A DNA stretch of 64,000 nucleotides from Ziziphus jujuba (lineage: Eukaryota; Streptophyta; Magnoliopsida; Rosales; Rhamnaceae). A model generated the notes under the pieces. The model was given only the letters and a program-made list of their open reading frames with translations, searched no databases and was not told the origin of the DNA. The translations under genes were made by a program, and so were the position numbers. The DNA is taken from the NCBI RefSeq assembly GCF_031755915.1, contig NC_083389.1, positions 26,667,501-26,731,500 on the forward strand. The letters are read 5' to 3'. Shown one piece after another: positions 12,201-24,064 of the stretch (positions within the stretch are counted from its first letter, which is position 1; the number at the start of each line of letters is the position of its first letter).

Positions 12201-14120
12201 ACAACAAACTTTTCATGAAAATATATTCAAGAGCCTTCTTCGAAGTTGGAGAGAATTCTTCTAGCTAATAAGGCACATTTTGGTAGAAAGCTGGCAAAGT
12301 AGCAATCAAAAAAAAAATGTGGAAAAAGGAAAAACAAAACAAGTTGAGGAATTTCAAATGTGGTCCAAGGAAAAAGGAAAAATAAAAAGAAATTGAGATT
12401 GAGAAGAATTGTTTTAAGGAAAAAAGGTGAGAAAAAATCAAAGAGAGGATTGGGATTTGGTCGGGCTGAGAGTGGGAGGGGAGGACCATGTGTCACGAGT
12501 AGGAAGAAGGGAAAAATGTGAGCAGAAGCACGAGGGACAGTGGTGTGTAAAGAAAGAATGTGTGTCCTAAAGGCCTACACGCTATAACCATCAACAATGG
12601 TTTTGGTCTTGGTTGGATTAGATTAAAGACGGTGCTTGGGAATCTAAGCATTTTGCTTTTACTCTCTTCCTTGGAAACAAACAAACCTAGCTCTTTTCAA
12701 ACTTTTTTTTTTTTTTTTTTTCCTTCTCTAAACCAAAGAGACAAATATCCCTCTCTCTCTGCAGTTTTCATATAATTAATATGGATGACTGAACGAAATG
12801 CAAATGGAGGGGTAGAATTTGAGAAAGTTTGTGAAAAAAAATACTGTTTGCTCTGCTTTTTCAGCACCTCAATTTTTGGGTCTTTTAAGTATTAAGATGG
12901 TATTAAAACTCATGTTTACAATTCTAGCTATCTACTTAGCTATACTTTGGTATTTGAACCAAATAATTAAAAATTAAAATTGAAGGGAAAATAGTCAAGA
13001 AGAGTTAGGCAAAAACCTCTAAATTTGGTCCTCTTCTACTGCTAGAGATAGCATTGGACTCTCTCACTTCGCCAATCCCAACAACCAAGATTATGATTTT
13101 GAGAATAAATATCTTTGGTTTATTTTGGTCCCAACCCCCTCCTCCCCTTTCCCCACAGCATAGCTAGCTCTCTCTGTCTCTCTTAATCTTTGCCCACAAA
13201 CCAGTCATAAAACTACGGAAAAAGGCATTCATATTTGTTTATATAACTCATAGAACATATTGCCCAAGAGCATCCCAACTTTCCACATATAAGAAATCAT
13301 ATTCTATCTCTCAATATTATTCAGCTTCTCCAATTACTTACATCCGCACATCAATTTTCTTCTTCTTTGTCTTTTTTTTTTTTTGTGGGCAAATTAAAAG
13401 CTCTGTATATATATATATATATATATCCAAAGTACAGCTATTGCTAGCTCATTCATTGAAATACCAAAGAATCTCCATTGATTTAAAACTTTCCCAATTT
13501 TCATGCTACCCAATTCTCAGTAATTCGACCTCATTGGAGGTTGTTAAAGCCAGTCCTTATTGACTATAGAAACTACAATGCATATGACCAACTTTTCCAT
13601 GTGTCCAAAACCATCAAAATCTTCATTAAACCTTTTGGGATACCCGGATACGAATATGATCAGAATAGAGTTAATCAGTATAGTAGTGAACAACATTGAT
13701 AGTTATATATCTATTTGCTTTTTATTATATTATATATAGTATAAATGCAAGTCATTTTCTTTAAGTAACTCTCTAGGATATATAAGTTACAATCGTAATA
13801 TTTTTTACGGAAAAACAAAACAAAGATTCCATTGGTGGGGTTTTGACAAAATATGTATATAACTTGGAAAAAAAAAAAAAAAAAAAAAGGATTCCCTTCA
13901 ATCGGGATGTTATACATGTCCACAAACAAAGTATTAGGTAATGGTACTCTATGTCCCAAACACCCTGACCCTAAACGTATCCTTAAGACTCTTACTACAT
14001 GGACCCCACTCTTCTTCTTTTTTTTTTTTTTTTTTTTTTTTTGGCCTTTTTTGCCAGCTATGCCCACAGCCAAACATGCCCATACATACATGCACCCCCA
14101 ACTCTATCTATACATTTTTC
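9216..14120. other. Gene-poor intergenic stretch
   Basis: About 4.9 kb without a supportable gene. It holds (TA)n tracts (about 10411-10437, 12182-12200, 13407-13426), A/T homopolymers (12703-12720, 13868-13887, 14019-14041) and an ACGT-box cluster at 11824-11890. The part from 12.4 to 13.5 kb is richer in pyrimidine runs, but no frame persists. An unannotated noncoding RNA cannot be ruled out by eye. Confidence 0.5.
11824..11890. promoter_or_regulatory. Cluster of four ACGT cores (bZIP-type sites)
   Basis: ACGT cores at 11824-11827 (TGACGTC), 11831-11834 (TACGTGG), 11875-11878 (CCACGTCA) and 11887-11890 (TACGTCA), arranged roughly as an inverted pair of pairs. These match G/C-box hybrid and ABRE-like sites bound by bZIP factors. 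The nearest plausible target is the FPF1-like gene 2.5 kb downstream, which is far. Confidence 0.4.
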
Positions 14121-14176
14121 ACCTATATATACTCCTTACTCAACCACTCTTTATCACTATACTCCATAACCAAGAA

Positions 14177-14336
14177 GCTTTGCTTGGGATAAAACTCTCT
14201 CAGTATTCAAAACCATGTTATTTTTCTGAGCTTTGCTTGGGATAAGACTCTCAATATTCAAAACCATATTATTTTTCTCCTCTCACTTTCTTTCTCAGTA
14301 TTCAAAGCCATATAATTTTCCTCTTCTCACTTTCTT
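14177..14336 (+). repeat. Triplicated leader repeat before the FPF1-like gene
   Basis: Three imperfect tandem units of about 45-60 bp sit directly before the start codon: 14177-14227, 14230-14292 and 14293-14336. They share tattcaaa(a/g)ccat followed by a T/C-rich block. A TATA-like cacctatatatact lies at about 14121, so the repeats probably lie in the 5' untranslated leader. Confidence 0.75.
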
Positions 14337-14355
14337 ATACTCTAGTTCCCAAATT

Positions 14356-14673
14356 ATGTCGGGTGTTTGGGTATTCAAGAACGGCGTCGTTCGGCTGGTT
14401 GAGAACCCCGGTGCCGACTCATTGGATGGAAGGCGAAAGGTGCTAATTCATATTCCGAGTAACGAGGTGATCACTTCGTATGCAGTTCTTGAAAGAAAGC
14501 TTTATTCGCTCGGTTGGGAGAGGTATTACGACGACCCTGACCTTCTTCAGTTCCATAAACGATCCACCGTTCACCTTATCTCTCTTCCTAAAGACTTCAA
14601 TAAGTTCAAGTCCATGCACATGTTTGACATAGTCGTCAAGAACCGCAATGTGTTTGAAGTAAGGGATATGTAG
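14356..14673 (+). CDS. FPF1: Flowering-promoting factor 1-like protein
   Basis: Intronless gene for 105 residues, close to the usual FPF1/FLP length of about 110. The start [19 protein letters not shown] is the family signature, followed by [45 protein letters not shown] and [13 protein letters not shown] and [21 protein letters not shown] blocks. All conserved family segments are present. FPF1 proteins are small plant-specific proteins that promote flowering and affect root growth and gibberellin response; their biochemical activity is unknown. The first in-frame ATG that matches the family start was used, although an open frame continues upstream. The leader carries a triple repeat. No neighbour appears functionally related. 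Confidence 0.94.
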   Translation: MSGVWVFKNGVVRLVENPGADSLDGRRKVLIHIPSNEVITSYAVLERKLYSLGWERYYDDPDLLQFHKRSTVHLISLPKDFNKFKSMHMFDIVVKNRNVFEVRDM

Positions 14674-16120
14674 TACTAGTACTAGTCCTTGTACTAGTTT
14701 TTTGGTGTTCGGGTTTTCTTGATTTTCAAGAAAAAAAAAAAAAAATTTCTTGGTTTGGGTTTGGATTTGGGTTTTAACTTTGTTTAGTTTTTTATTTTGT
14801 GATATTACTGGTTTTTTTTTTTTTTAAATTCCTGATATGCGTTTTGTGCTAATTGAGTGGAGAAACGGGAGATGAAGTAGATGAAGTTTGTGGGGTCTAT
14901 AGGTTAGGGGTATAACTCTCTCTCTCCCTCTCTCTCTACTTGGTGATTTGTGGGGTGTTATGGTTTTAATTTGATGTACAAATTTGCATGTTATAATTTT
15001 AAGGGATATATGATCATTTTGTATCAAATGGAAATTGGTTTTTCCTATCTTTCTTTGTGTTAATGATATTCTTCCACTCCCTTTATATATATACTAGTTG
15101 GACCACATATGGGATAGGTAGAGGCTAATTTATATGCATATTGCATCACACAGAGAATAAATATCAAAAACTATTGATGAAAAGAAGTTTGAAACTACAC
15201 GATATAATGCAGAATCAAAATGTTATCCTTGAGGGTTGTCACTAGAAATTTTTTTTTTTTTTCCTTCTTTCTTTTTGTGGGCTGGATTAGAGAATCATAG
15301 GGAAAAATAGAAAATTTTTAGTGCATGAAGTATATATTATGAGTATGATCTACCTTTCTCTATACATATGTATTAAATATTTAAGCTTATGACAAAGAAA
15401 AGGAATTGAACCAAATTTCCACCCATTACTTAATTATAAAGATTTTTTTTTTTTTTTGGGTCCATGATTTGCAAATCAAGTATAATTATAACATTAACGA
15501 GTAACATACTTTAATTTCATTTTTTACTAAGCTTCTCTTTAAGGCGGCGGTTTGATGGATAACAAACCTTATAAAGGCACCTTATAATTAGTTAGAAGAT
15601 GAGTCTCTAATGACTACTAATGGCGCATTAATTGATAATTAAATATGACCAAAATAAAAAGAAAAAAGGAATCGATAATATTGGACTATATATATATATA
15701 TATCGTTTATTGTGCAGAAGCTGAAATGACTGCACCTAGTTTTCAAAATCTTGATGTTCCTACAATATTGGGGAAGTCTGCAAGTCCAAGCCAGCTGTGT
15801 GCCTGCAGAACGTATGCCCCCCATAAAAATCCCCATCCATCCCCTCTTTTTCTTTTTAAAGTTATTTATATTATTTAATTTATTTGAATTAGGTTTTGTT
15901 CTTGAACTCTTTTTTGTTTTTTAATTTCTTCTTCAAACAAAGCATACAAATTAAGGATAAATTCTGAAACACCTAATAGATAGATGATTTTGCCTAATAC
16001 AGTATATTAATGTAGTAATCCGAGTTTATATGTAATTAAAATGTATGTGCATTTGTATTAAATACTCAAAAAGATAAAGTAAAAAGAAATATGTCCATAC
16101 AAAATACCTATAGGATATTG

Positions 16121-16128
<8 letters not shown>

Positions 16129-16174
<46 letters not shown>
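16129..16174. repeat. (AT)n microsatellite, 46 bp
   Basis: Uninterrupted AT dinucleotide repeat, the longest of its kind in the window. It is a likely polymorphic marker. Confidence 0.95.
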
Positions 16175-16178
<4 letters not shown>

Positions 16179-17548
16179 TTTGCTTACGTATGAAGTAGAC
16201 ATAGAGATGGAAGGGGTAATGACACGTCATGAAATTTGGTTAGATGTTATTATCGGCGGAATCAAATATCTTTGTGAATGAATTGTACTAGTCGCTTACG
16301 CACCAAGCCATATTCAAATTGGGGGGGGCAAAAAAAAAAAAAAATGTAGTCACATTATATAGTTGGGTAGTATAGTAATGCAAAAAGTTGATCACGAATC
16401 ATTTGTTCCTTAGAAAAGAATTTAGTTGCCAAAAAAAAAAACTGTTTTAAATAATTTTGGATTCAAATTCTCTACCTCAGAATTAATAAAAAGCAGAAAA
16501 ATGGAACCATTTGCTTTGCTTTGCATAACAACTTGCAAGTTGCAAATTTGAAAGGCTATGGGAAGGTAGTTTTGATTAACCACCCAAATTGTCCACCTAC
16601 ACATGTAAATAGGGGAAAAATGAATGAAGGCAATTATATGAATATCTGGCATGTCAAAAATGGAATATAAGAAGCAAATGAATGGAGGTAATTCTAGATC
16701 ACATGTGAGACAAATATAAGATTTTCCAAGAAATAGCAGAATCTTATCTGGACATAGCCAGCAATATCTTTACCCCAAAATAGAAAATCTTTCCAAGAAA
16801 AGAAAAGTGGTAGTTTTCAAAATTAATTAAATGGCCAAAAGATTTAGCTAAGCTATATAGCCCATGCTAATGATGAACAAGCTGTAGAAAATCAAGTGTG
16901 GTAGGATATCGAGAAATTTTTTAACAAGTTCTTCTCAGTTATGTAGTTTTTTTATATTTATGCTGGTTTAATTATGCAATAGAAAAAATAAAAAATAAAA
17001 AAATTCTTTGGCATGTATCGTTATAAAGTTATTCTACGTCATGTGTACTCAAAGTTTTTCTATAGGATATCAACAATTCAATCACGGCTCTGCAAATCAA
17101 ATCCCTCTATCTCTCATCCTCCCACAACAAGCAACATGCACATGGTTTTCTTGGCACCTAAATAATCTAAATGTATATATATATATATATATAGATATCG
17201 TTTTTCCATGATGAGTTGATGTCAGCTAGCTCGATGCCCAAGTTTTGTTACAGATAATTGGATGTGAGACGCTTAATAGAAATTTGGCAGTGTCACCTAT
17301 CATAACGTAATTGTGTATATAGATATATACTCTTTTGCAATATTTTCGGTTATTTCATGAAACTTAATCACATATGAAATATTTGGGACCACTATCCTCC
17401 TGTAGATAAGCGGGCAAACAAGGAATCGCATTGTCTAAGGAGAGAGATAAAGAGAGAGATGGCATTGAATTCAAAATTGGTGGGCTTTTCTTTTGTCTTC
17501 CCTTTTGGGGGTGGCCAGATTATGGGAGAAGGTAACTAGCTAGCTATA

Positions 17549-17570
17549 GCCTATAGCTATAGCTATAGGC
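17549..17570. repeat. 22-bp perfect palindrome in AGCT-rich DNA
   Basis: The sequence starting GCCTATAGCTA and ending TAGCTATAGGC equals its own reverse complement. It is flanked by further AGCT repeats (17535-17548 and 17600-17620). A shorter perfect palindrome, AGGACAATTGTCCT, lies at about 17707. It could extrude a cruciform; no gene is nearby. Confidence 0.85.
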
Positions 17571-20500
17571 AGCTGGCTAAGGCAGTATGTATGTGTGTGT
17601 AGCTATTAGCTAGCTAGCTCCCTTTGATTATTCCACAGAATAGTACAAGCATATAGACACATTTGGAGGTACTGCTATTGCATGCCACCTGTGAAGCAAG
17701 TAACAAGGACAATTGTCCTCTACCACTCCTTCACTCCCATACCCTGCAATCCAATTACAGATTTATATGCACTTCATCTACTCAAATACAGAAAGAATTA
17801 AAGTTGATGTTTGCCCCAAAATAACTAGAGAGGGTATATATCTCATGGGTGGTTTTCTTTAATGGTTATCAACAAAGCATAAAAGAAAAGCTTACTCTTA
17901 ATGTGGGTTGGCATTAGCATTGCCAATGCCAATTCTTATACATCTATGATTCTTCTCAAAAGGCTTCATAAACTATATGCTAACTAAAAAGTAGATCAAC
18001 TATATGCATTATCTAATGTAATTCTCTAATTAATTATTTATTTATTGTAGATATTTTCAATATATAACCCTATAGTATTTGAAGAGTTTTGTATTTGCTT
18101 TGGGACGTATTGTTAATTTCCAAAGATACTCGGCTGCAAGCAAAAGCATGAATCCCTGCAGACTTTTTGGCCATGCATGCATGATTCCAAAGCAACATCT
18201 AAAACAACCCTAATTGACAATATCACTATTGGCCAAATGATCACTGTAGCTATAGCACCATTACTAACTCATGTAGATAAGAGCCTTATCAACACGTGTG
18301 TTTATATACTTTAGACTAGCCCATCGATCAAATTGGTGTATAATATATAGGTTCCCCAAAGATTTCTGGAGCTTGCTCTATTTATATATATATATATATA
18401 TATATAATTTTTTTTTTTTTGGTGATCGAATAGATTATTCACTTACATATGTATGTATGTATGTATATGTGTACATGTATATATGTATATTGATATAGGA
18501 TACGCATGGCAGCGTCTAGCCCATTCCTTGCTTTGAATGGGGTACAGGCACCTTTTCATTGAGTAGTCAGTTCCCTGTCAATTTGGATTATTCCAAAGAG
18601 CAAAAAAAAATCATATGGAAGATTGAACACCGGTATATTATATAGATATATTTAGCTAGTATTTTTTTTTCCTCTCTCTCTCTCCGTCCTATCCACAACG
18701 GAATGGGGCAAGAGAGATCCCATCTTGTCTACTTATGAGTTTGATTATGATATGGCCAGTGAGCTTCTGTCTTGTCAATGCCATGAATAATCTTTTTGTC
18801 TACCATATATCAACTCAATAAGATATGTAGGAAATTTCAAGGATATAGCAAAATTTTGTACACAAGTTGTTCCATTTACTCTAAATTAACTAAAAAGCTA
18901 GTAACAAGTTTTTTTTTCCCCCCCTACTGATTTAAGCCTTACTGTTCTGTCAAAATAACCCGAAAAGATATAGCGTTTTTCCCCCCTAATTAATTTGATC
19001 TGTTTATGGAAAACTAATTAGCTTTATTAATTGCTTTATGTATTTGTATATATTATCTTAAAGTAGGGAAGAAAAAGGTTGGCAGGACAAATGTCAAATT
19101 TTATCTACAGAAGGTGTGGAGATAACTTTCTGAATATCAGAAACATATGGGTTATTTTTCTAAATTTGTTGAAGACGTCGAAAGGCAATGGGTTGCCTAA
19201 AAAGTCAATTTACTTGGTTAAACTTACGGCCAACAAATAATAAAATAGAAAATATTCCCTTGACCAACTTTCAACCCTATTTGGGTGGCTATATAGGTCT
19301 ATGAAGCAAAAGGCACACAACTCAATTATTATGCACGATTCACCTTAGTTTTCATGTAATTCATAAAAATTTCAAAGTTCAATCATTATTGGTACAGTAC
19401 AATTAAAGAATTGACAGCAATGAAAAGTATAATAAATCCTTTTTCTTTTTTTCTTTTTTTTTTTTTTTTTTTGAAAATTTCATGTAGCAAAAGCACGCCA
19501 AAGATATATTATATTGCCATTGTGAAACCAAGTTCTCCAACTAGTATGAATTTTTCTGCCAAAGTAAGTTGAAATCTGTTGCTTTTTCATCAGACTCCAA
19601 CATAATGAAAGTATTACATTAATCTTCTCCATATGCTTTCTCCGCGCCTACCTTATTTTCATGGGAATATAAAAAAAAGTCGGTGCATTAAAGAATCTTA
19701 GTGAGTTTGGCAGCTCAGGACTTTCTGGGTTTCTTTCTTGTCTACTTAAATTTTCTACTTCTTCATATATAATTTATGCTTTCTCTTGCTTTATGGAAAA
19801 CCAGGAGATTTCTCAAAATGACTATTATATTAAAAACCAGAATTTGAACTATGTTACTCTTTGTGTGACTTTAATGTTAGACCCATCGTGATCCAACAGT
19901 GAAAATTGGCCTACTCTTTGATTGTTGAATAGACTTATAAGAATCTTATAAGAGACCCATTTACGTAAACGATGGAAAATTGGACACCCATGAATATACA
20001 GAAGACTTTGGATGAATTGATAGGAGATTCTATAAATTTTCATGGGAACAGCTTCAACTTTAGTGTACCAGGGCTTTAGTGCTACAAATAATGTGTACAC
20101 AACGACACAAATAGGTTTTAGGGTCTAATTTTGGTCTCACCCTTTAACTTGTCTGAATGTGCCAAGCAAAGAGGGCATGATTGGACCTTTTTGCCACATT
20201 ATTGGACCAGGAATCATTGGAAGTTTTAACTTCTTGTGACTACTAAAGCAGGATTTCCACTATCTCACTGTTTTAGTTTTCAAGCACAGGTGCCTTCACA
20301 TGGTGGATACATATCATCTATAACAATATACATATACAATATATTGAAATCCATTTTTATTGGAGGGAACGAATTATATAAATTCCCGGAAGATTTGTCT
20401 TAGATTTATACAATGCAAGGATTTGAGAGGCACATAAACACATTTTGGGTGCCCACAAGTTCCCTCTTTTTGTAAGGCATTAGTTTTTGGGTAATTCCTC

Positions 20501-20786
20501 TTGGCATTCAGCAAAAATAATAAAATGAAATACCCTCTTCTTCCGAATTTTCAGAATATTACAATAATAGTTCCTTTGATTGAATTTTCAGCAAAAACCT
20601 ACTGACTTCTTCAGCATAAGAATACATCATTTGGTTTTTATAGCTTCCAGTCATATATATAACTGTACTTTTAAAAAAAATTTGACAATTGAGATTATCA
20701 GCAATGCAATGTCGACACCTCTTCTCGAACAAATTTCTGCTATATTTAAAATATAATAGAAGAAACATTTCTTTTACCGTATTATT

Positions 20787-20791
<5 letters not shown>

Positions 20792-20824
<33 letters not shown>
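20792..20824. repeat. (TC)n microsatellite, about 33 bp
   Basis: CT dinucleotide run just beyond the 3' end of the VAMP gene, followed by a C-rich, then A-rich stretch. Confidence 0.95.
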
Positions 20825-20827
<3 letters not shown>

Positions 20828-20954
20828 CCACCCTAGCCCCATTCCCCCCCTTCAAAAAAACAAAAAAAACACCCATATCAGCACAAGATTTTTACATGGA
20901 GCTCAGGTCTTACATAATTTGAACCCACCTCTGTGATCTAAAAAGTTAATCATG

Positions 20955-23662
20955 CTAGTTTGTGCAGTCAAATCCATGACAAACGGAGAGCCAGATTATA
21001 AGGATTATCAGTATGATGAGTCCAAGAACAACCAGCTTTATTTTCATGTTTTGTAACCACATCTTTCTTCTCATTTGGGTCCCTTTGTTTTTGTAATCTT
21101 GGGCCTGTAAAATTGCAGTCAAGCAAGTTTGTTCAGTACTTAATATAAATCAGTGAACAAAGAGTTGATCTTGCTTCAACTTACCTGAGAACGCAGGTTT
21201 TCAGTCTTGTCAACGAGAATTGTTAGGTTTTCCCCTCTTTCAATAGCCTGAAAGGCATAAAGCACTCGAGTAAGCATGAGAGGAGACATAAAATAACTCT
21301 GTCCAAGCAAGCCTTTTGAAATATCAAAGCGATCTAGTTCATTGATATTCTGGGGGAATTCAGAAACTCATTAGTTTTCACATAAAACACCCACAAGTTG
21401 GAACAAAATTTGTCGAGAGGTACAAAGAGGCCAATTTTTCAGTTTTATATTACTGTAAATAATATCATGTCCTGAACCAAGAGCATTGAAATATTGGTTC
21501 TCCACCCTTACAGTAATTTCGAATATTGATAACTAGTCTAAAGAGAGAAAGTATATATCCTATTTAACCAAGTAAAAAAAATTAGAATGCCAACACATTC
21601 ATTTTTAAAGCACCAAAGTAATTTTACAACTTCAATCCACACCCAGTACTAGGAATGTCAAGCAACTTAATTTTCCACTCCTTACTGCAACCTAAGAAAT
21701 TCTCATTCTGAGAATTTATATCCTCAGGTAAGACCAAGCATCTTCCTACTGAGGCACCTTATGCTCCTACCATTTAATTGTAGCTGTACAATAATAAATG
21801 GAGCTCCATCACACCCTCACCCTCCCATTTCTCAAGAAGGAAGAAGGGGAAGAAGAAACGAGAAAATTCGTTGCACAAGAATAGTATTATTTCTCTTTAG
21901 CTTCAGATTATGTAGATAACACCCCAACTTCATTACCCTTCCCCCTCAACACACACACGCGCAACAAACTATTTTCTCATTCCATACCAATCAAATAAAC
22001 ATCAATGAAGAAAGACACAAATCCATTGTAGTAAACAGAACAACAGATCAAGATGGTCAAAGTGGTAATGAAAACTTCTTATGCATAGTTGAGGTTAGAC
22101 ACTATACCTAAGAAAAAACAACATTTATCTTCAAGAAGGTTAAATTACCTTGTCAATATTCTCTAACATTATGCTTTTAACTTCTGAGACCTGAGCCTTT
22201 ACTTTCAATAGCTTCTCAATCTCTTCGGCATGATCAATTATATACTTCATGTGCTCTTTCATTATTGGTCTGCAATTTTTAAACCACTCTTAGTTACTAT
22301 TCAATAAGAATTGTTTAACTTAAATTCAAAGGTATACTTGCATTTACCCAAACTCCTTGTTAAGACTTTTGGCAATGGCTGTACTTGCTTTACCACCACC
22401 ATATCTCTTTTTAAAGTCTGCTTTCATTCGTTCCAAAAATGCAATTGAAATCTGTTTGCTTACAGTTTCTTTGGCAACAACGCAATAAGCTGCAAATTTC
22501 ATAAAGCACAGGGTTTTAGGCTTGGAGCCACATGCAATTGGCAAAACTAAAGTTTATTGAATTTCGTGTGTTAATATAAAGACTCAAAGCAATAAAGGGA
22601 GCACCCAAACCGATTGGTTTACACAATCTGGAGCTGGAGAATCTTCTCCAGAACCAGCAAGTAAGAGTGATTGTCATGAAAATAAATTGTACTTCACTAT
22701 TTCACTATTCCCAAACAAACAATAAAATGATGTGAACCACAATAGTAGATCTTGCAATATCTAAACGCTGATAGGGAAAGAGATCATTCCCTATTACCAG
22801 AAGCCAAGTTTATATTTTTATTCATTACAATCACTGTAAGCTTTGCTTTTGTGACTAAAAGCGGGAATAGTTCAATAACAATACACACTCGATAACTCTT
22901 AACAAAACCCTATGCAAGTTTTATTTCTACGGAAGCTACGAAAAGAACCATCTATCTTCACCATTAAACCAATCCAAATTGATTCCATCACATCGCAGAC
23001 CTGAAGTGGCTAAGAAGTTTCAGAAATATGCAAAATGGTCAATCAAAATCTACCCCAACACCGTTTTAAGTGTTAAATTTTGTCAATTTTGTACTACACG
23101 ACCATCAAGCACCAAATTCAGCCAATTTCCAATCTACACAAACACACAACCACACTAATTTGAGCTTAAAACCGACTATTTACATGAATAAGATTCAAAA
23201 AAGTTATTTCCTTTATTTTTCCACGGCTATATCAGCAATAAGTGACAAAATTTAACTGAAACTGAAAAAAAGCTAGGGAAATCCCAGCTAAAAAGGCCCT
23301 ATTTTGAGGGTTATAGCCTCAAACTAAGCACAACCCAGATCATATTGCACTGTTATAAACTAGATCCAACAATCTCCAAAAGCAATTCAAACTTTCCACC
23401 CTGTCTGTTTCTCGAGAAAACGAAAGAGAAAAGAGTTTAAATGAGAGATCAAGAAAAAGGATGAGAATTTACCATAGCCATCCTCGAGGAGGAAATTGAA
23501 GGTGTGGTGGTCGCAGCTGTAGGTAAACTTGTTGTTGGAGGAAGGGAGTTTCTGCAGGCACTGAGCCGCAATCGCCGGGAAGTTCCCAGTGAACTCAGTG
23601 TACTCGGCCAAGATCATGGTGCCTCGGGCCACAAAACTGTATATGAACGCTTCCTGACTCAT
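20955..23662 (-). CDS. VAMP724: VAMP724-like longin R-SNARE
   Basis: Vesicle-associated membrane protein of the VAMP72 group, an R-SNARE for fusion at the plasma membrane or endosomes. Five exons on the minus strand (23473-23662, 22348-22489, 22149-22269, 21185-21247, 20955-21104) join in frame to 221 residues, matching the usual length. Residues 1 to about 120 form the longin domain, starting [20 protein letters not shown] and including [14 protein letters not shown]. The SNARE motif spans about 128-188 with the zero-layer arginine at Arg155 (AIERGENL). [18 protein letters not shown] leads to a single C-terminal membrane anchor at about 195-213 ([15 protein letters not shown]) and a short lumenal tail ending CHGFDCTN. 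The [22 protein letters not shown] and HAEEIEKL segments favour VAMP724 over VAMP721/722. The 5' leader is GA-rich. Confidence 0.95.
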
Positions 23663-23779
23663 TGTCTTTCTTCCTCCGAGTTGACTCGGAAGTAAGAGAG
23701 AAAAAAGGCAGAGAGCGATCGAAGGCACAGAGAGAGAGAGAGTAAAAGAGAGAGAGACTCTCTGAGTTAGCAATTCCTA

Positions 23780-24019
23780 GGCGCTCTGGTTTCTTTGTTC
23801 CTTTGCTGTGAAGAAAGAATTTATTTTGTTTTATTGAGTAAAATGTAATTTACCCTCTTTAATCGAAAACGAAACTAAAATACTAATTAAATTACCAAAA
23901 ATAATATAAAATACTAATTGAAATTTATTTTATCCTTATTATTATTTTTTTTGGGAAAATTGATTTATCTTGTTTGTGATGGCAATGAACAATATCCGTT
24001 TACTCAAAAAAATATACTA

Positions 24020-24064
<45 letters not shown>

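Larger units (their letters stand above)
14674..20791. other. Gene-poor intergenic stretch
   Basis: About 6.1 kb with no supportable gene. It has a CT-rich tract at about 14919-14938, a long (AT)n at 16129-16174, AGCT-rich palindromic DNA at 17535-17620, and many A/T homopolymers. Short open frames (for example 19849-20100 minus) show no recognisable domain. A promoter for a noncoding RNA is possible but not demonstrable. Confidence 0.5.

Noticed and set aside
13711..14245. Open frames across poly-A/T runs near 14 kb
   Set aside because: They consist of Lys or Phe homopolymers joined to noncoding sequence before FPF1.
16129..16174. CRISPR-like or satellite arrays among the TA tracts
   Set aside because: These are simple dinucleotide repeats in a plant nuclear genome; no spacer-repeat organisation exists anywhere in the window.
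17400..17770. Possible microRNA precursor
   Set aside because: Inverted repeats are present, but no stretch matched a conserved plant microRNA I could recall and no extended precursor stem was evident by eye.
19849..20100. Minus-strand open frame of 83 codons (MYTLFVALKPWYTK)
   Set aside because: No recognised family and no splice context; it could be a decayed fragment, but nothing supports it.
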